Shown: positions 1 through 8,650 of the stretch, one piece after another
Layout of the letters: every line of letters begins with the position of its first letter
Numbering within the stretch: position 1 is the stretch's first letter
Source of the DNA: Anaerolineaceae bacterium
Lineage (GTDB): Bacteria; Chloroflexota; Anaerolineae; Anaerolineales; Villigracilaceae
Reading direction: 5' to 3'
Length of the DNA: 64,000 nt
Assembly (NCBI GenBank): GCA_009772985.1
Contig: WOUS01000002.1
Location: forward strand, 387,554 to 451,553
Translations under genes and position numbers: made by a program
The notes under the pieces: generated by a model
Databases searched by the model: none
What the model saw: the letters and a program-made list of their open reading frames with translations, nothing else
What the model was told of the DNA's origin: nothing

Positions 1-143
1 ACGGAGACCATCGCCACCAATTCAGGCTTGATGCCCAACGAGACGAGGGTATCACGTACACTGCGTCCCGGCTCGACGGTGAATTCGTCCTGCCCGCCAA
101 TCAGGATCCTCAGCGACGCGCCCAGGCGCAGGGTGGCAGGCAT
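1..143 (-). CDS. MoaD/ThiS-like small protein (partial, C-terminus outside window)
   Basis: The minus strand opens with ATG at 143 and reads about 47 residues to the window edge. The start (MPATLRLGASLRIL) and the later VEPGRSVRDTLVSLGI stretch resemble the ubiquitin-like beta-grasp fold of MoaD/ThiS sulfur carriers. The ATG lies one base past the stop of the aldehyde oxidoreductase gene, so it is the third gene of that operon. MoaD-like genes commonly accompany tungsten or molybdenum pterin enzymes, where they supply the dithiolene sulfur of the cofactor. The C-terminal Gly-Gly expected for a sulfur carrier lies outside the window, so the assignment rests on context and N-terminal pattern. 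Confidence 0.6.
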   Translation of the reverse strand, partial: MPATLRLGASLRILIGGQDEFTVEPGRSVRDTLVSLGIKPELVAMVS

Positions 144-144
144 T

Positions 145-1968
145 TCAGGCGACCACCGCGCTCAGGCCGAGGCTGGCGATCGTTTCGGGTTTCGGCAGCC
201 CGTCCGAGGTCCAGCCGCGCTGCTCGTAGTACATATCCAGCAGTCGGTTGACATCCTCGAATTTGGTAATCTGGCCCTTGGTGGCGCCGCTCGTGGGCGC
301 TTCCTCGTAGAAGCGCGGGGACGGCATGTCCCAGGCGCGGCCAAAGCCTTCGTTCTCGCGCGCCCAGTAGAGGCGGGTCAGGTTCCAGATGCGTTCGCCG
401 ACCTTGTCCAGGTCTTCCCAGGAGCGATGGACGCCGGTGATGGCTTCGAGCGCGGGAACGTAGAGGTCGCGGTCAATGCCCAGTTCCACCCATTGCAGGC
501 GGCAGCCGCCCAGCACGTCGAACATCGGGCGGAAGTTTTGCAGCCAGATGACCCGCGCCACCTTTTCAGGGACGACCTTCTCGCGGCCGACTTGCAGGTC
601 ATAGGTGATGGCCCACGAGCGGTTGTGGTGCGCGCCCACGTCGCAGGTCATGTAAGCCAGCAGCATGGCGGTGGCGTTGTGAGTCGCATAGCCCGATTGT
701 TCCATGCCTTTAACCTGGATGGCAAACTTCTCGCTGCCCTTCCCCACCTTTTTGGAAGCGCGCTTCACGCCTTCGGCAAGCAATGCGCCGAAGCCTTCAC
801 GGCGGGCAATTTTCTCGATGAGCGTAAAGGTCGCTTCGATATTGCCAAACTTGAGGTCCAGCCCGTCGGTGTCCTTCTTGGTGAAGATGCCCTTTTCGTA
901 ACATTCCATCGCCCAGCCGATGGCGTTGCCGGCGCTGATGGTGTCAATGCCCAGTTCGTCGCACAGTAGGTTGGCATGCGCGACCGCCTCGATGTCATCA
1001 ATCCCAAGGTTGGAGCCCATCAGTCCAATAGTTTCGTATTCCGGGCCTTCGACGTAATTATCGTATTTCTTATTACGGCTGTACTTCCCGCACGGGCAGG
1101 GGCAGCCAAAGCAACCCTTGTCGGTGATGACGATCTTCTCGCGCATCACCGGACCGTAGAGATTCTTCCCATTTTCAAAGGAGCCGGCGCTGAAGTTGCG
1201 GGTGGGCAGCGCGCCAACCTCGTCGCACCAGGAGACGACAATAGTTGTGCCGTAGCGCGTCCATTCCTTCAAGCCCTCGGCGTCCTTGCAAGCCTTGTAG
1301 AGCGCCATGCCGGCCTTGCGATAGGCGTCCTTGTCCGCCACCGGGATGGACTTCGTCCCGTGGAGGACAATCGCCTTGACCTTCTTGGAACCCATCACCG
1401 CGCCCACGCCGCCGCGTCCCGCCTGGCGGCCGTAGTCGTGGTTGATGCAGGCATAGGGGACCATGTTCTCGCCGCCAACGCCGATGACCGCCACCTGGAA
1501 CTCTTCGCCGAGTTTTTCCTTGAACTGCTTCTCGACCGCAAACGTGGACTTGCCCCACAGGTCGGAGGCGTCGCGCAGTTCGATCTTATCGTCGTCAATG
1601 AAAAGGTAAACCGGCTTCGGGCTTATGCCCTCCAAAATGATGCTGTCCAGCCCGGCGTAGCGCATCTCCGCCGTAAAATGCCCGCCCATCGAGGCGCTGG
1701 CGTACCCGCCGGTCAGCGGGGCTTTGGTTGTCCAGTCGCATTTTCCGCCGCCGGGGATGAGCATTCCCGAGATCGGGCCGCTGGAGATGATGAGTTTATT
1801 CTCCGGCCCCAGCGGATCGGCGCCCTTCGGCACTTCCTTGAGCAGGAAATAGATCCCGAAGCCGCGCCCGCCGATGAAATCACGCGCCACGTCCGCCGGG
1901 GTCGGGTCCTTCGAGACCGTTCCGTCCGTCAGGTTCACGCGCAGGATTTTTCCACCATAGCCATTCAT
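145..1968 (-). CDS. aor: Tungsten-containing aldehyde:ferredoxin oxidoreductase
   Basis: This 607-residue protein has the usual length of the AOR family, which oxidises aldehydes to carboxylic acids and passes electrons to ferredoxin in the cytoplasm. The N-terminus (GGKILRVNLTDG, then FIGGRGFG) is the typical AOR pterin-binding domain. Cys286, Cys289 and Cys293 form a CxxCxxxC motif and Cys489 is well placed as the fourth ligand of the [4Fe-4S] cluster. It sits 10 bases after a four-cluster ferredoxin gene and directly before a MoaD-like gene, so electron acceptor, enzyme and cofactor sulfur carrier form one operon. Whether the metal is tungsten is family knowledge and cannot be read from the sequence. 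Confidence 0.93.
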   Translation of the reverse strand: MNGYGGKILRVNLTDGTVSKDPTPADVARDFIGGRGFGIYFLLKEVPKGADPLGPENKLIISSGPISGMLIPGGGKCDWTTKAPLTGGYASASMGGHFTAEMRYAGLDSIILEGISPKPVYLFIDDDKIELRDASDLWGKSTFAVEKQFKEKLGEEFQVAVIGVGGENMVPYACINHDYGRQAGRGGVGAVMGSKKVKAIVLHGTKSIPVADKDAYRKAGMALYKACKDAEGLKEWTRYGTTIVVSWCDEVGALPTRNFSAGSFENGKNLYGPVMREKIVITDKGCFGCPCPCGKYSRNKKYDNYVEGPEYETIGLMGSNLGIDDIEAVAHANLLCDELGIDTISAGNAIGWAMECYEKGIFTKKDTDGLDLKFGNIEATFTLIEKIARREGFGALLAEGVKRASKKVGKGSEKFAIQVKGMEQSGYATHNATAMLLAYMTCDVGAHHNRSWAITYDLQVGREKVVPEKVARVIWLQNFRPMFDVLGGCRLQWVELGIDRDLYVPALEAITGVHRSWEDLDKVGERIWNLTRLYWARENEGFGRAWDMPSPRFYEEAPTSGATKGQITKFEDVNRLLDMYYEQRGWTSDGLPKPETIASLGLSAVVA

Positions 1969-1978
1969 ATCCGCCTCC

Positions 1979-2389
1979 TTATGCCTTCGCCGCTTCGGTC
2001 TCGGAGATCCAGAGCGCGCTCGTGCCGCACACCAACACGCAATCGCCGCACAGGTCGCACTTCCAGGCCGTGTTCGCCACGAGGTCCGTCTGGACGAACA
2101 TCACGCCCTCCGGGCATTCCGGCACACAGGCCTCGCACAGGGTGCAGTCGGCAGGATCCACGTAGTAGGCGCCCTTCTCGTTCAACTTGATGGTCTCGGT
2201 CGGGCAGACTTTGGCGCAGTCGCCGCACTGCGTGCAGACCTTGACCTCGTACACGCCGGGCGCGGGAAAGTGCGGCGCGATGACGATGGCCGCCTTCTTG
2301 GGATTGTTCTCGCCGAACAGGTTGAGCGAACACGCCACCCGGCAGGCGTTGCACCCCGAACACTTGGAACTGTCCACGTATAACCGCAT
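1979..2389 (-). CDS. Four-cluster ferredoxin, AOR electron-transfer subunit
   Basis: The 136-residue protein carries four CxxCxxCxxxC repeats (starting CSGCNAC, CTQCGDC, CTLCEAC and CDLCGDC), enough for four [4Fe-4S] clusters. It is the HycB/AorA-type polyferredoxin that takes electrons from the aldehyde oxidoreductase encoded next. The ATG at 2389 is chosen because AGGAG lies seven bases upstream; a longer in-frame form starting at 2479 has no ribosome-binding site and would begin upstream of the -10 box at 2420-2425. Confidence 0.9.
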   Translation of the reverse strand: MRLYVDSSKCSGCNACRVACSLNLFGENNPKKAAIVIAPHFPAPGVYEVKVCTQCGDCAKVCPTETIKLNEKGAYYVDPADCTLCEACVPECPEGVMFVQTDLVANTAWKCDLCGDCVLVCGTSALWISETEAAKA

Positions 2390-2419
2390 AAGCGACTCCT
2401 TTCTCTGATCGTTATTCTG

Positions 2420-2425
2420 ATTATA
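2420..2425 (-). promoter_or_regulatory. -10 box of the ferredoxin-AOR operon
   Basis: A perfect TATAAT on the minus strand lies about 30 bases upstream of the ferredoxin ATG. No convincing -35 hexamer was found. It supports the 2389 start. Confidence 0.5.
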
Positions 2426-2521
2426 CAGTTTAATGCCCGCTTCCAGCGCGGGAAAGAGACATCCTTCCTCTTTTCGCACGCAAGCCTTCCTAAATTCCCT
2501 GCACTACCGGCAAGAATCATC

Positions 2522-2527
2522 TATAAT
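2522..2527 (+). promoter_or_regulatory. -10 box for a leaderless transcript
   Basis: TATAAT ends six bases before the ATG at 2534 and there is no Shine-Dalgarno sequence, so transcription should start at or next to the start codon. Confidence 0.55.
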
Positions 2528-2533
2528 AGGGGC

Positions 2534-2965
2534 ATGGATAACCGCATCGGACGCATTGGCACATTTTTTATCCTGATCGGCTGCGTGCTGGTCGCCCTCT
2601 TCATCGGATCGGTGATAGGCAAGGGGTTCAACGTGCCCTACCTCCTGCTGGGCGCGGTGGCCCTGCTCCTTGGATTTTCCCTCCGCCGCCGCGCCGCTCC
2701 CCCTCCCTCCAATGGGCGCATCGGCACTTTTTTTATCCTGGTCGGATGTGTGCTGCTCGTCCTTTTCGCCGGGTCGGTGATTGGTGGGGAGTTCAATATT
2801 CTCTATCTTTCGTTGGGCAAGGTGGTTGGCGAGGGGCCCAATATTCTCTGTCTTTTGCTGGGCGCGGCTGCCATGTTCCTCGGCATTTCCGTACTCAAGG
2901 CAAACCGACGCTCCCGCCAACGCCGTGAAGAAGGACAGCAAAAGAAAGATCAGAAAAAGAAATGA
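2534..2965 (+). CDS. Small membrane protein with internal duplication
   Basis: The 143-residue hydrophobic protein consists of two copies of one unit. GRIGTFFILIGCVL followed by a GSVIG motif near residue 6 recurs as GRIGTFFILVGCVL with GSVIG near residue 62. Each unit would supply two transmembrane helices. The second copy contains a further small tandem repeat (NILYLSLG and NILCLLLG). The C-terminus is a charged tail ending in lysines, expected in the cytoplasm. Its stop overlaps the CoA-transferase start by ATGA, suggesting translational coupling. No function is recognised. Confidence 0.6.
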   Translation: MDNRIGRIGTFFILIGCVLVALFIGSVIGKGFNVPYLLLGAVALLLGFSLRRRAAPPPSNGRIGTFFILVGCVLLVLFAGSVIGGEFNILYLSLGKVVGEGPNILCLLLGAAAMFLGISVLKANRRSRQRREEGQQKKDQKKK

Positions 2966-3864
2966 CCAAACTCACCCCCCTCTCCGAAGCAATCGCCAAC
3001 CTGGTACATGACGGCGACACCATCTACGCCGCCGGGTTCACTCACCTCATCCCCTTCGCCGCCGGGCACGAGATTATCCGCCAGCGCAGGCGGGACCTGG
3101 TGCTTGCCCGCGCCACCCCCGACCTGATCTACGACCAGATGACCGCCGCCGGGTGCGCCCGCAAGGTTATCTTCTCGTACATGGGCAACCCCGGCGTCGG
3201 CTCCCTGCGGCTGGTGCGCGCCGAAATCGAAGCCGGGCGGCTGGAATGGGAGGAATACTCCCATTTCGGGATGATCTCCCGCCTGCAGGCCGGCGCGGCC
3301 GGACTGCCGTTCATGCCCATGAACCAGACCGGCGCCACGGACCTGGAAACTGCCAACCCGCTCATCCGGCGCGTCGCCGACCCCTACGGCGGGCGCGACG
3401 TGGTCGTCGTCCCGGCGCTCAACCCGGATGTCGCCATCGTTCACGTCCAGCGCGCCGACGCCGAGGGCAACGCCCACATCTGGGGCATCATCGGCGAGCA
3501 GAAAGAGGCCGCCTTCGCCTCGAAACGGGTCATCGTCACCGCCGAGGAGATCGTGGACGCGGCAGTCATCCGGTCCGACCCGAACCGGACACTCATCCCC
3601 GGCTTCATCGTGGACGCCGTCTGCCACGTGCCGTACTGCGCCCATCCGTCCTACACGCAGGGGTACTACGACCGCGACAACGCCTTCTACCTCGAGTGGG
3701 ACAAAATTTCCGCCGACCCGGCCGCCGCGCAGAAATGGCTGGAGGAATGGGTCTACGGCGTGAAAGACCGGGAGGCGTACTGGCAGAAACTCGACCCGCA
3801 GGTGCGGGAGCATCTCAAAGTCAGCCCTCGCCTCAGCGAGGTGGTGAATTACGGACGATACTAA
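2962..3864 (+). CDS. Family I CoA-transferase, subunit A (glutaconate CoA-transferase type)
   Basis: The 300-residue protein begins with the alpha-subunit pattern of type I CoA-transferases (LVHDGDTIYAAGF, then VLARATPDLIYDQM) and keeps the GctA-like blocks FMPMNQTGATDL and VVVVPALNPDVAIVHVQRAD. With a B subunit it would move CoA from an acyl-CoA to a carboxylic acid. The catalytic glutamate belongs to subunit B, encoded 2.7 kb downstream at 6586, which is unusual because the two genes are normally adjacent. The substrate cannot be inferred. Confidence 0.87.
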   Translation: MTKLTPLSEAIANLVHDGDTIYAAGFTHLIPFAAGHEIIRQRRRDLVLARATPDLIYDQMTAAGCARKVIFSYMGNPGVGSLRLVRAEIEAGRLEWEEYSHFGMISRLQAGAAGLPFMPMNQTGATDLETANPLIRRVADPYGGRDVVVVPALNPDVAIVHVQRADAEGNAHIWGIIGEQKEAAFASKRVIVTAEEIVDAAVIRSDPNRTLIPGFIVDAVCHVPYCAHPSYTQGYYDRDNAFYLEWDKISADPAAAQKWLEEWVYGVKDREAYWQKLDPQVREHLKVSPRLSEVVNYGRY

Positions 3865-3867
3865 ACC

Positions 3868-4815
3868 ATGCCCACATTCTACCGCCAGGCTCAGGAAGAT
3901 AAATTCACCGGTTCCCCGGCTTACCTGGAATCGCGGCAAAGCGCGTTCCGCAACGACCAGGCCAGCGGCCTGATCGAGATCCAGGCCACAGCCGAAGACC
4001 GGATCGTGCTGCTCTACGCCGACGGACTGCTGGCCGGGTCCTACCGCCTCGGACCAGACGCCCGCACGCGCATCCCGGCGAGGGAGATCGCCTCCGGCTG
4101 GGACAAGCCCGAAGCGCCCATCCGCACGGTCAGCCTGCCCGACCCGGCCGGGCGCTCCCTCTGGCTGGCGCTGGAGAGCCGCACAGTCGGCAGTCAGGAG
4201 GTCCGGGACGCAGCGGGCTGGAACCGGTTCATCGAATCGAGCGGCGAGAATAAACTGAGCGCCCTGGTGGAGATCAACTCCGAACAATGCGACGGGTTCC
4301 TGCACGTGCAGAATGGACTGATCCAGCCCACGGAGACCATTCTTTCCACCCCGCGAGGCTTCCTGCACAGCCTGGCAGAGGCGCAGGCGTACCTGGCCGG
4401 CCCGCTGAACATCCGCCTGCTCGAGCCGGAGAGCGCATCCCTGCCGTGCCAGTGCGCCCTGCTGCGCTTGAGCGCCACACGCTGGGGAAACCGCCTCCTG
4501 GCCCGCTATCTGGAACTGGTCGGTCAGAGACTCCTGCAAACACTTAACAGCAAATTGAATTCGATGCTCGTCCCCTGGCAATGGAACATCCAATTGACGA
4601 ATGTGAACATCATTGACCGGCATTTCTTCCCGAAGGTCGAGATGGCCGTACAGGCCTACCGCGCCCTGTTCATCACCATGAACGAACAGATTGCCGAGGT
4701 GATCGGCGGCATGCTCGCCCGTCGCCTGCTGGCCGAAACGTACAGCCAACTGGAACCGGAGGAAGTCATGCTCCTGGAATCCCGGACATTGACGCCGGTG
4801 GTGTTTGCGGAATAG
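3868..4815 (+). CDS. Uncharacterised protein, possible PATAN/DUF4388-like N-terminus
   Basis: The 315-residue soluble protein has no recognised catalytic motif. The N-terminal part (SGLIEIQ, DRIVLLYADGLLAGSYRL) resembles the PATAN/DUF4388 pattern found in signalling proteins of environmental bacteria; this is a weak pattern match. The C-terminal third is helical and leucine-rich. It starts three bases after the CoA-transferase A stop, so it belongs to the same transcription unit. It contains no membrane segment or signal peptide. Confidence 0.55.
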   Translation: MPTFYRQAQEDKFTGSPAYLESRQSAFRNDQASGLIEIQATAEDRIVLLYADGLLAGSYRLGPDARTRIPAREIASGWDKPEAPIRTVSLPDPAGRSLWLALESRTVGSQEVRDAAGWNRFIESSGENKLSALVEINSEQCDGFLHVQNGLIQPTETILSTPRGFLHSLAEAQAYLAGPLNIRLLEPESASLPCQCALLRLSATRWGNRLLARYLELVGQRLLQTLNSKLNSMLVPWQWNIQLTNVNIIDRHFFPKVEMAVQAYRALFITMNEQIAEVIGGMLARRLLAETYSQLEPEEVMLLESRTLTPVVFAE

Positions 4816-4822
4816 GGCCGCC

Positions 4823-5689
4823 ATGACAACTCTCACAAAAAACCGGAAGCAGCCGCGGCCTCTCATGGTGATTGCCGTACTTGTCGCAACGGCCATCCTG
4901 GGTATTTTCGTTTATCTCTACCGGTACGAGCCTCTCCCTCTGGCCCTGAATGATTACCTGATTTACGGCATCATCCTGCTCGCCGCAATTGCAGCGGCAG
5001 CGCCGGGGACATTCCTGGCAGCGCAGTTCGAACATAGCGAACCGCCGCGCCGGGTCTGGATGATTTTCACCGCCGGCTGGTGGTTCTGGGTATTGGGCGA
5101 ACTGCTCGGGTTTTACTACCGCGCCAAATTCCCGGACGGGCTGCCGGAACTGACCCTGATTGACCTGTGCTGGACGGTCGGCTATCTCCTTTTTGGGCTG
5201 GCCCTCTATTACCAATTCCGGCTCATCTATGGAAACCGGAGCAAGACCGGCCTATCGCGCTACTTCATCATCGTGGGATTCACCCTGCTCCTGACCCTGG
5301 GCCTGACCACGCTGGCGCGCCGCTCCGGGCTGGGCGAGGGCTATACCTGGTTCAGCACCTACCTGTCCGTTTTCTACCCAGTCTGCGACCTGATGGCAGG
5401 GATTGCCGCCATCTGGCTTTCCATCCTGTTCGGGCGCGGCCTGTGGGGGCGCCCGTGGTGGGGCCTGATCGCTTTTGCAGTGGCAGATTCCATCAACATC
5501 TTCGACTGGCTGGGCGGACTCGAGGCGTTCCCCGTCAATACACAAAACATCCTGTATCTCGCCTCGGATACGCTGTACACCCTCGGCTACATCATCGTCG
5601 CTCTGGCGTTCCTGTCCAGTTACTGGCTGGTCTCATATCCGCCAGCCGGCGGCAGCCAGCCGGTTGCCCGGAATGCGCCCGCCTCTTGA
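4823..5689 (+). CDS. Polytopic membrane protein of unknown function
   Basis: The predicted 288-residue protein has about eight hydrophobic helices, with a basic N-terminus (KNRKQPRP) that should stay in the cytoplasm. The layout resembles the 7-8 helix sensory input modules found ahead of kinases or cyclases, but no signalling domain follows. The ATG at 4823 is preferred over the in-frame ATG at 4805 because the latter lies inside the preceding gene; neither has a strong ribosome-binding site. Confidence 0.55.
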   Translation: MTTLTKNRKQPRPLMVIAVLVATAILGIFVYLYRYEPLPLALNDYLIYGIILLAAIAAAAPGTFLAAQFEHSEPPRRVWMIFTAGWWFWVLGELLGFYYRAKFPDGLPELTLIDLCWTVGYLLFGLALYYQFRLIYGNRSKTGLSRYFIIVGFTLLLTLGLTTLARRSGLGEGYTWFSTYLSVFYPVCDLMAGIAAIWLSILFGRGLWGRPWWGLIAFAVADSINIFDWLGGLEAFPVNTQNILYLASDTLYTLGYIIVALAFLSSYWLVSYPPAGGSQPVARNAPAS

Positions 5690-5721
5690 CGCGGGCCGAG
5701 AATGAACAACCCCGCGGCGCA

Positions 5722-6570
5722 ATGATCCCATCCCTCGACTTTGGCGGGAACGGCCCTGCCCTGCACTTCGCCCACGCCAACGGATACCCGCCGGAATGTT
5801 ATCGCCCGCTGCTGGCGGGACTGTCTGCACATTACCACGTGTTCGCCATGCGCCAGCGCCCGCTCTGGCCGGACTCCCAGCCTGCCGCGATCAAAGACTG
5901 GCATCCGCTCACCGGCGACTTTTTCCGCTTCCTCGACGAACGGAATCCCGGCCCGGTCATCGGCGTCGGCCACTCGCTGGGCGGAATCGTCACCCTGCGC
6001 GCCGCCCTGCGCCAGCCGGAACGCTTCCGCGCCCTCGTGCTGATGGACCCGGTGCTGCTCCCGCCGGCCGGAATCGCGCTCATGCGCCTGGCCCGCGCCT
6101 TCGGCCTGTCCTACCGGGTGCATCCGCTCATACGCGCCGCCATGAACCGGCGCCGGGTATTTTCGGACCGCGACGAGATCATCCGCGGATACCGGCGCAA
6201 ACCCGTCTTCCGGTACATGAGCGACGCCAGCCTGACAGCCTATGCCGAAGGGTTGACGCGCCCGCGCCCGGATGGACAACTGGAACTCGCCTACAGCCCG
6301 GAATGGGAAGCGCGCATCTACGTCACCGGCATGTGGCGCGACATGGACATCTGGCGCGGCCTGCCCGGCCTGCGCGTTCCCCTGCTCATCATCCGCGGCG
6401 CAGAGACCGACACCTTCTGGGCCCGCACCGGCCGCCTCGTCGAGCGAAAACAGCCGCAGGCGCGGGTCGTATCGGTGGACCAGTCCACCCATCTCGTGCC
6501 GCTGGAGCGCCCGGAAGAAGTGTCTGCACTCATCCTGTCTTTTTTGTCTGAAGCGCTGAAGATCTCGTAA
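5722..6570 (+). CDS. Alpha/beta hydrolase
   Basis: The 282-residue protein shows the alpha/beta-hydrolase signature: an HFAHANGYPP oxyanion-hole region near the N-terminus, the nucleophile elbow GHSLGG near residue 83, a late acidic position in the GAETD block and a C-terminal histidine in STHLVPLE. It probably hydrolyses an ester or thioester; the substrate is unknown. The start at 5722 gives a standard domain boundary. It lies between the two CoA-transferase subunits, which makes an acyl-CoA or acyl-ester role plausible but unproven. Confidence 0.82.
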   Translation: MIPSLDFGGNGPALHFAHANGYPPECYRPLLAGLSAHYHVFAMRQRPLWPDSQPAAIKDWHPLTGDFFRFLDERNPGPVIGVGHSLGGIVTLRAALRQPERFRALVLMDPVLLPPAGIALMRLARAFGLSYRVHPLIRAAMNRRRVFSDRDEIIRGYRRKPVFRYMSDASLTAYAEGLTRPRPDGQLELAYSPEWEARIYVTGMWRDMDIWRGLPGLRVPLLIIRGAETDTFWARTGRLVERKQPQARVVSVDQSTHLVPLERPEEVSALILSFLSEALKIS

Positions 6571-6585
6571 GTCCGAAAGGAAAAT

Positions 6586-7362
6586 ATGACCGACTTGAAT
6601 ATCTCCCCAGCCGAACTCATGATCATCAACGCCGCCCGCATGTTGAAGGACGGCGACACGGTCTTCGTCGGCGTCGGCCAGCCCAACCTGGCCTGCAACC
6701 TCGCCAAGCGCACCCACGCCCCCAACCTGGTGATGATCTACGAAGCGGGCGTCATCGGCGCGGAACCGGCGCGCCTGCCGCTCTCCATCGGCGACCCCAC
6801 GCTGGTCAGCGGCGCGCTGTCGGTGGTCAGCATGTACGACATTTTCACCAACTACCTCCAGCGCGGCAACGTGGACGTGGGCTTCCTCGGCGGCGCGCAG
6901 ATTGACCGCTACGGCAATATCAACGCCACCCTCATCGGCAGTGACTATGCCCATCCCAAGGTGCGCCTGCCCGGCTCCGGCGGCTCGCAGGAGATCGCTG
7001 CCTGGGCCAACCGCTGCTACGTGATGACGCCGCACCAGAAACGCCGCTTCCCGGAAAAATGCGACTTCACCACCTCGGCCGGATTCCTCGACGGAAAAGG
7101 CGGGCGCGAGAAAGCCGGCCTGCGCGGCAAGGGCCCGGTGGCGGTCGTGACCGACATCGGCATCCTCGAACCCGACGGGACCGGCGAACTGGCGCTCACC
7201 GCCCTGCATCCCGGCAAGACCGCGCAGGAAGCCATCGAAAATACCGGCTGGCCGCTGAAGGTTGCCGCGGACCTGAGGACGACTGAACCGGTCACCGAAA
7301 AGGAACTGCGCATCCTGCGCGAGGAACTCGACCCCACCGGCATCTATCTCAAGGGCGGGTAG
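6586..7362 (+). CDS. Family I CoA-transferase, subunit B (glutaconate CoA-transferase type)
   Basis: The 258-residue beta subunit has the glycine-rich GDTVFVGVGQPNLA loop and the catalytic region IYEAGVIG, where Glu53 matches the thioester-forming glutamate of the family. GNINATLIG and LPGSGGSQEIA are further family blocks. It completes the transferase whose A subunit is at 2962. GAAAGGA stands seven bases before the ATG. The unit ends here and is followed by a short repeat tract. Confidence 0.88.
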   Translation: MTDLNISPAELMIINAARMLKDGDTVFVGVGQPNLACNLAKRTHAPNLVMIYEAGVIGAEPARLPLSIGDPTLVSGALSVVSMYDIFTNYLQRGNVDVGFLGGAQIDRYGNINATLIGSDYAHPKVRLPGSGGSQEIAAWANRCYVMTPHQKRRFPEKCDFTTSAGFLDGKGGREKAGLRGKGPVAVVTDIGILEPDGTGELALTALHPGKTAQEAIENTGWPLKVAADLRTTEPVTEKELRILREELDPTGIYLKGG

Positions 7363-7416
7363 ACAGCGAAGAGTCGAGAGTCGGGAGTCGAGAGTCGTCA
7401 GAAAGGAGAATGAAAA

Positions 7417-7803
7417 ATGGAGGACCAACAGAAAATTCGCGGTTTCAAGGATTTGATTGTCTGGCAAAGGTCAGTTGCACTGGCAGTAAAAATCTATCAG
7501 ATCACGAGGACTTTCCCGCGTGAAGAAATCTACGGCTTAACTTCACAAATCCGGCGCGCAGCAATCTCAATTCCATCAAACATCGCTGAAGGGCATGGAC
7601 GAGGGTCTCAATCGGCCTTTGCCAGCCATCTCGATATCGCCCTTGGCTCTGCGGCCGAACTCGAAACACAATTGGAGATCGCACTGAAAATCGGCTATCT
7701 TTCCCAGGAGAATCACGTCTCTCTCCTCGCAGAACTCACCGAAATTACTCGTATGCTCTATGGCCTTTTAAACAAAGTTCAACCCAATCGCCACGCCCAC
7801 TAA
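7417..7803 (+). CDS. S23-type four-helix bundle protein
   Basis: The 128-residue protein matches the four-helix-bundle family related to 23S rRNA intervening-sequence proteins (FKDLIVWQRS, FPREEIYGLTSQIRRAAISIPSNIAEG, then helices around GYLSQE). Such genes are often single and surrounded by repeats; here GAGAGTCGGGAGTC-like repeats precede it (7366-7401) and related bases follow it. The same fold is used by the Avd accessory protein of diversity-generating retroelements, but this copy is 18 kb from the retroelement remnant and looks like the generic S23 type. An AAAGGAG site precedes the ATG. Confidence 0.85.
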   Translation: MEDQQKIRGFKDLIVWQRSVALAVKIYQITRTFPREEIYGLTSQIRRAAISIPSNIAEGHGRGSQSAFASHLDIALGSAAELETQLEIALKIGYLSQENHVSLLAELTEITRMLYGLLNKVQPNRHAH

Positions 7804-7830
7804 CGACTCCCCGCTGACAACTCACGACTC

Positions 7831-8556
7831 ATGAAAGTCATCTTCTTCGACCTCGGCTCCACGCTCATCTACGCCAAAGACCCCTGGGCGGAATTCTTCC
7901 GTCTCGGCGACGCGGCGCTCCTGCGAGCGCTTCGACATGCCGGCCTCCCGCTCGTCGGCGAGACGTTCCACGCGGAGAACGGCACGTTCATTGACCGCTA
8001 CTACGCGCAGTACATGCCCACCGACACCACCGAGCGGACAGCCTTCTCCGTCCTGCGCGAGATTTTGGCGGAAAAAGGATACCGGAACGTCCCGGACCCG
8101 ATCCTGCGCGCCGCGCTGGACGCGTTGTACGCCGTCACCAACCGGAACTGGTACGCCGAGGAAGACGCCCTCCCCACGCTGGCCGCGCTCCGTGACGCCG
8201 GATACCGCCTCGGCCTCATCTCCAACACCTCCGACGACGCCCACGTCCAGGATTTGGTGGACAGGAACGGCTTCCGGCCTTATTTCGAATCCGTGACCAC
8301 CTCGGCCGGGCTGGGCATCCGCAAACCAGACCGGCGCATCTTCCAGGCCGCGCTGGACCATTTCCGGGTCCCGCCCGCAGCGGCGGCGATGGTAGGCGAC
8401 ATGCTCGAAGCGGACGTGCTGGGCGCGAACGGGATGGGGATGTACAGCATCTGGATCACGCGGCGGGCGGCGTCCGGTCCCGACCCCGCCATCGTCCCGC
8501 AAGCGACCGTCGCCGCGCTGCACGAGATCCCGCCGCTGCTCGCGTCGCTCAAATAA
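7831..8556 (+). CDS. HAD-superfamily hydrolase
   Basis: The 241-residue protein has all four HAD motifs: FFDLGST with nucleophile Asp7, LISNTSDD (motif II), a lysine in IRKPDRR (motif III) and VGDMLEADVLGA (motif IV). Gly9 stands where phosphatases usually have the second aspartate, as in a number of HAD subfamilies. A helical cap lies between motifs I and II, typical of the C1 type. A small phosphorylated metabolite is the likely substrate. Confidence 0.85.
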   Translation: MKVIFFDLGSTLIYAKDPWAEFFRLGDAALLRALRHAGLPLVGETFHAENGTFIDRYYAQYMPTDTTERTAFSVLREILAEKGYRNVPDPILRAALDALYAVTNRNWYAEEDALPTLAALRDAGYRLGLISNTSDDAHVQDLVDRNGFRPYFESVTTSAGLGIRKPDRRIFQAALDHFRVPPAAAAMVGDMLEADVLGANGMGMYSIWITRRAASGPDPAIVPQATVAALHEIPPLLASLK

Positions 8557-8584
8557 TCCGCAAAAAATTCCTCGCTCAAAGGGC

Positions 8585-8613
8585 TTGCATTAGACAGGGA
8601 TTTTTTATATACT
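8585..8613 (+). promoter_or_regulatory. Sigma-70-type promoter
   Basis: TTGCAT at 8585-8590 and TATACT at 8608-8613 are separated by 17 bases. The start site would lie near 8620, giving a short leader with an AAGGAGG ribosome-binding site before the ATG at 8651. Confidence 0.65.
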
Positions 8614-8650
8614 AGATTCACTTTTCCCGTTCGCGAGCAAGGAGGCTCCC

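Noticed and set aside
7417..7803. S23-like protein as the Avd partner of the retroelement remnant
   Set aside because: It lies 18 kb away, and its motifs match the general S23 four-helix family, which is common as single genes.
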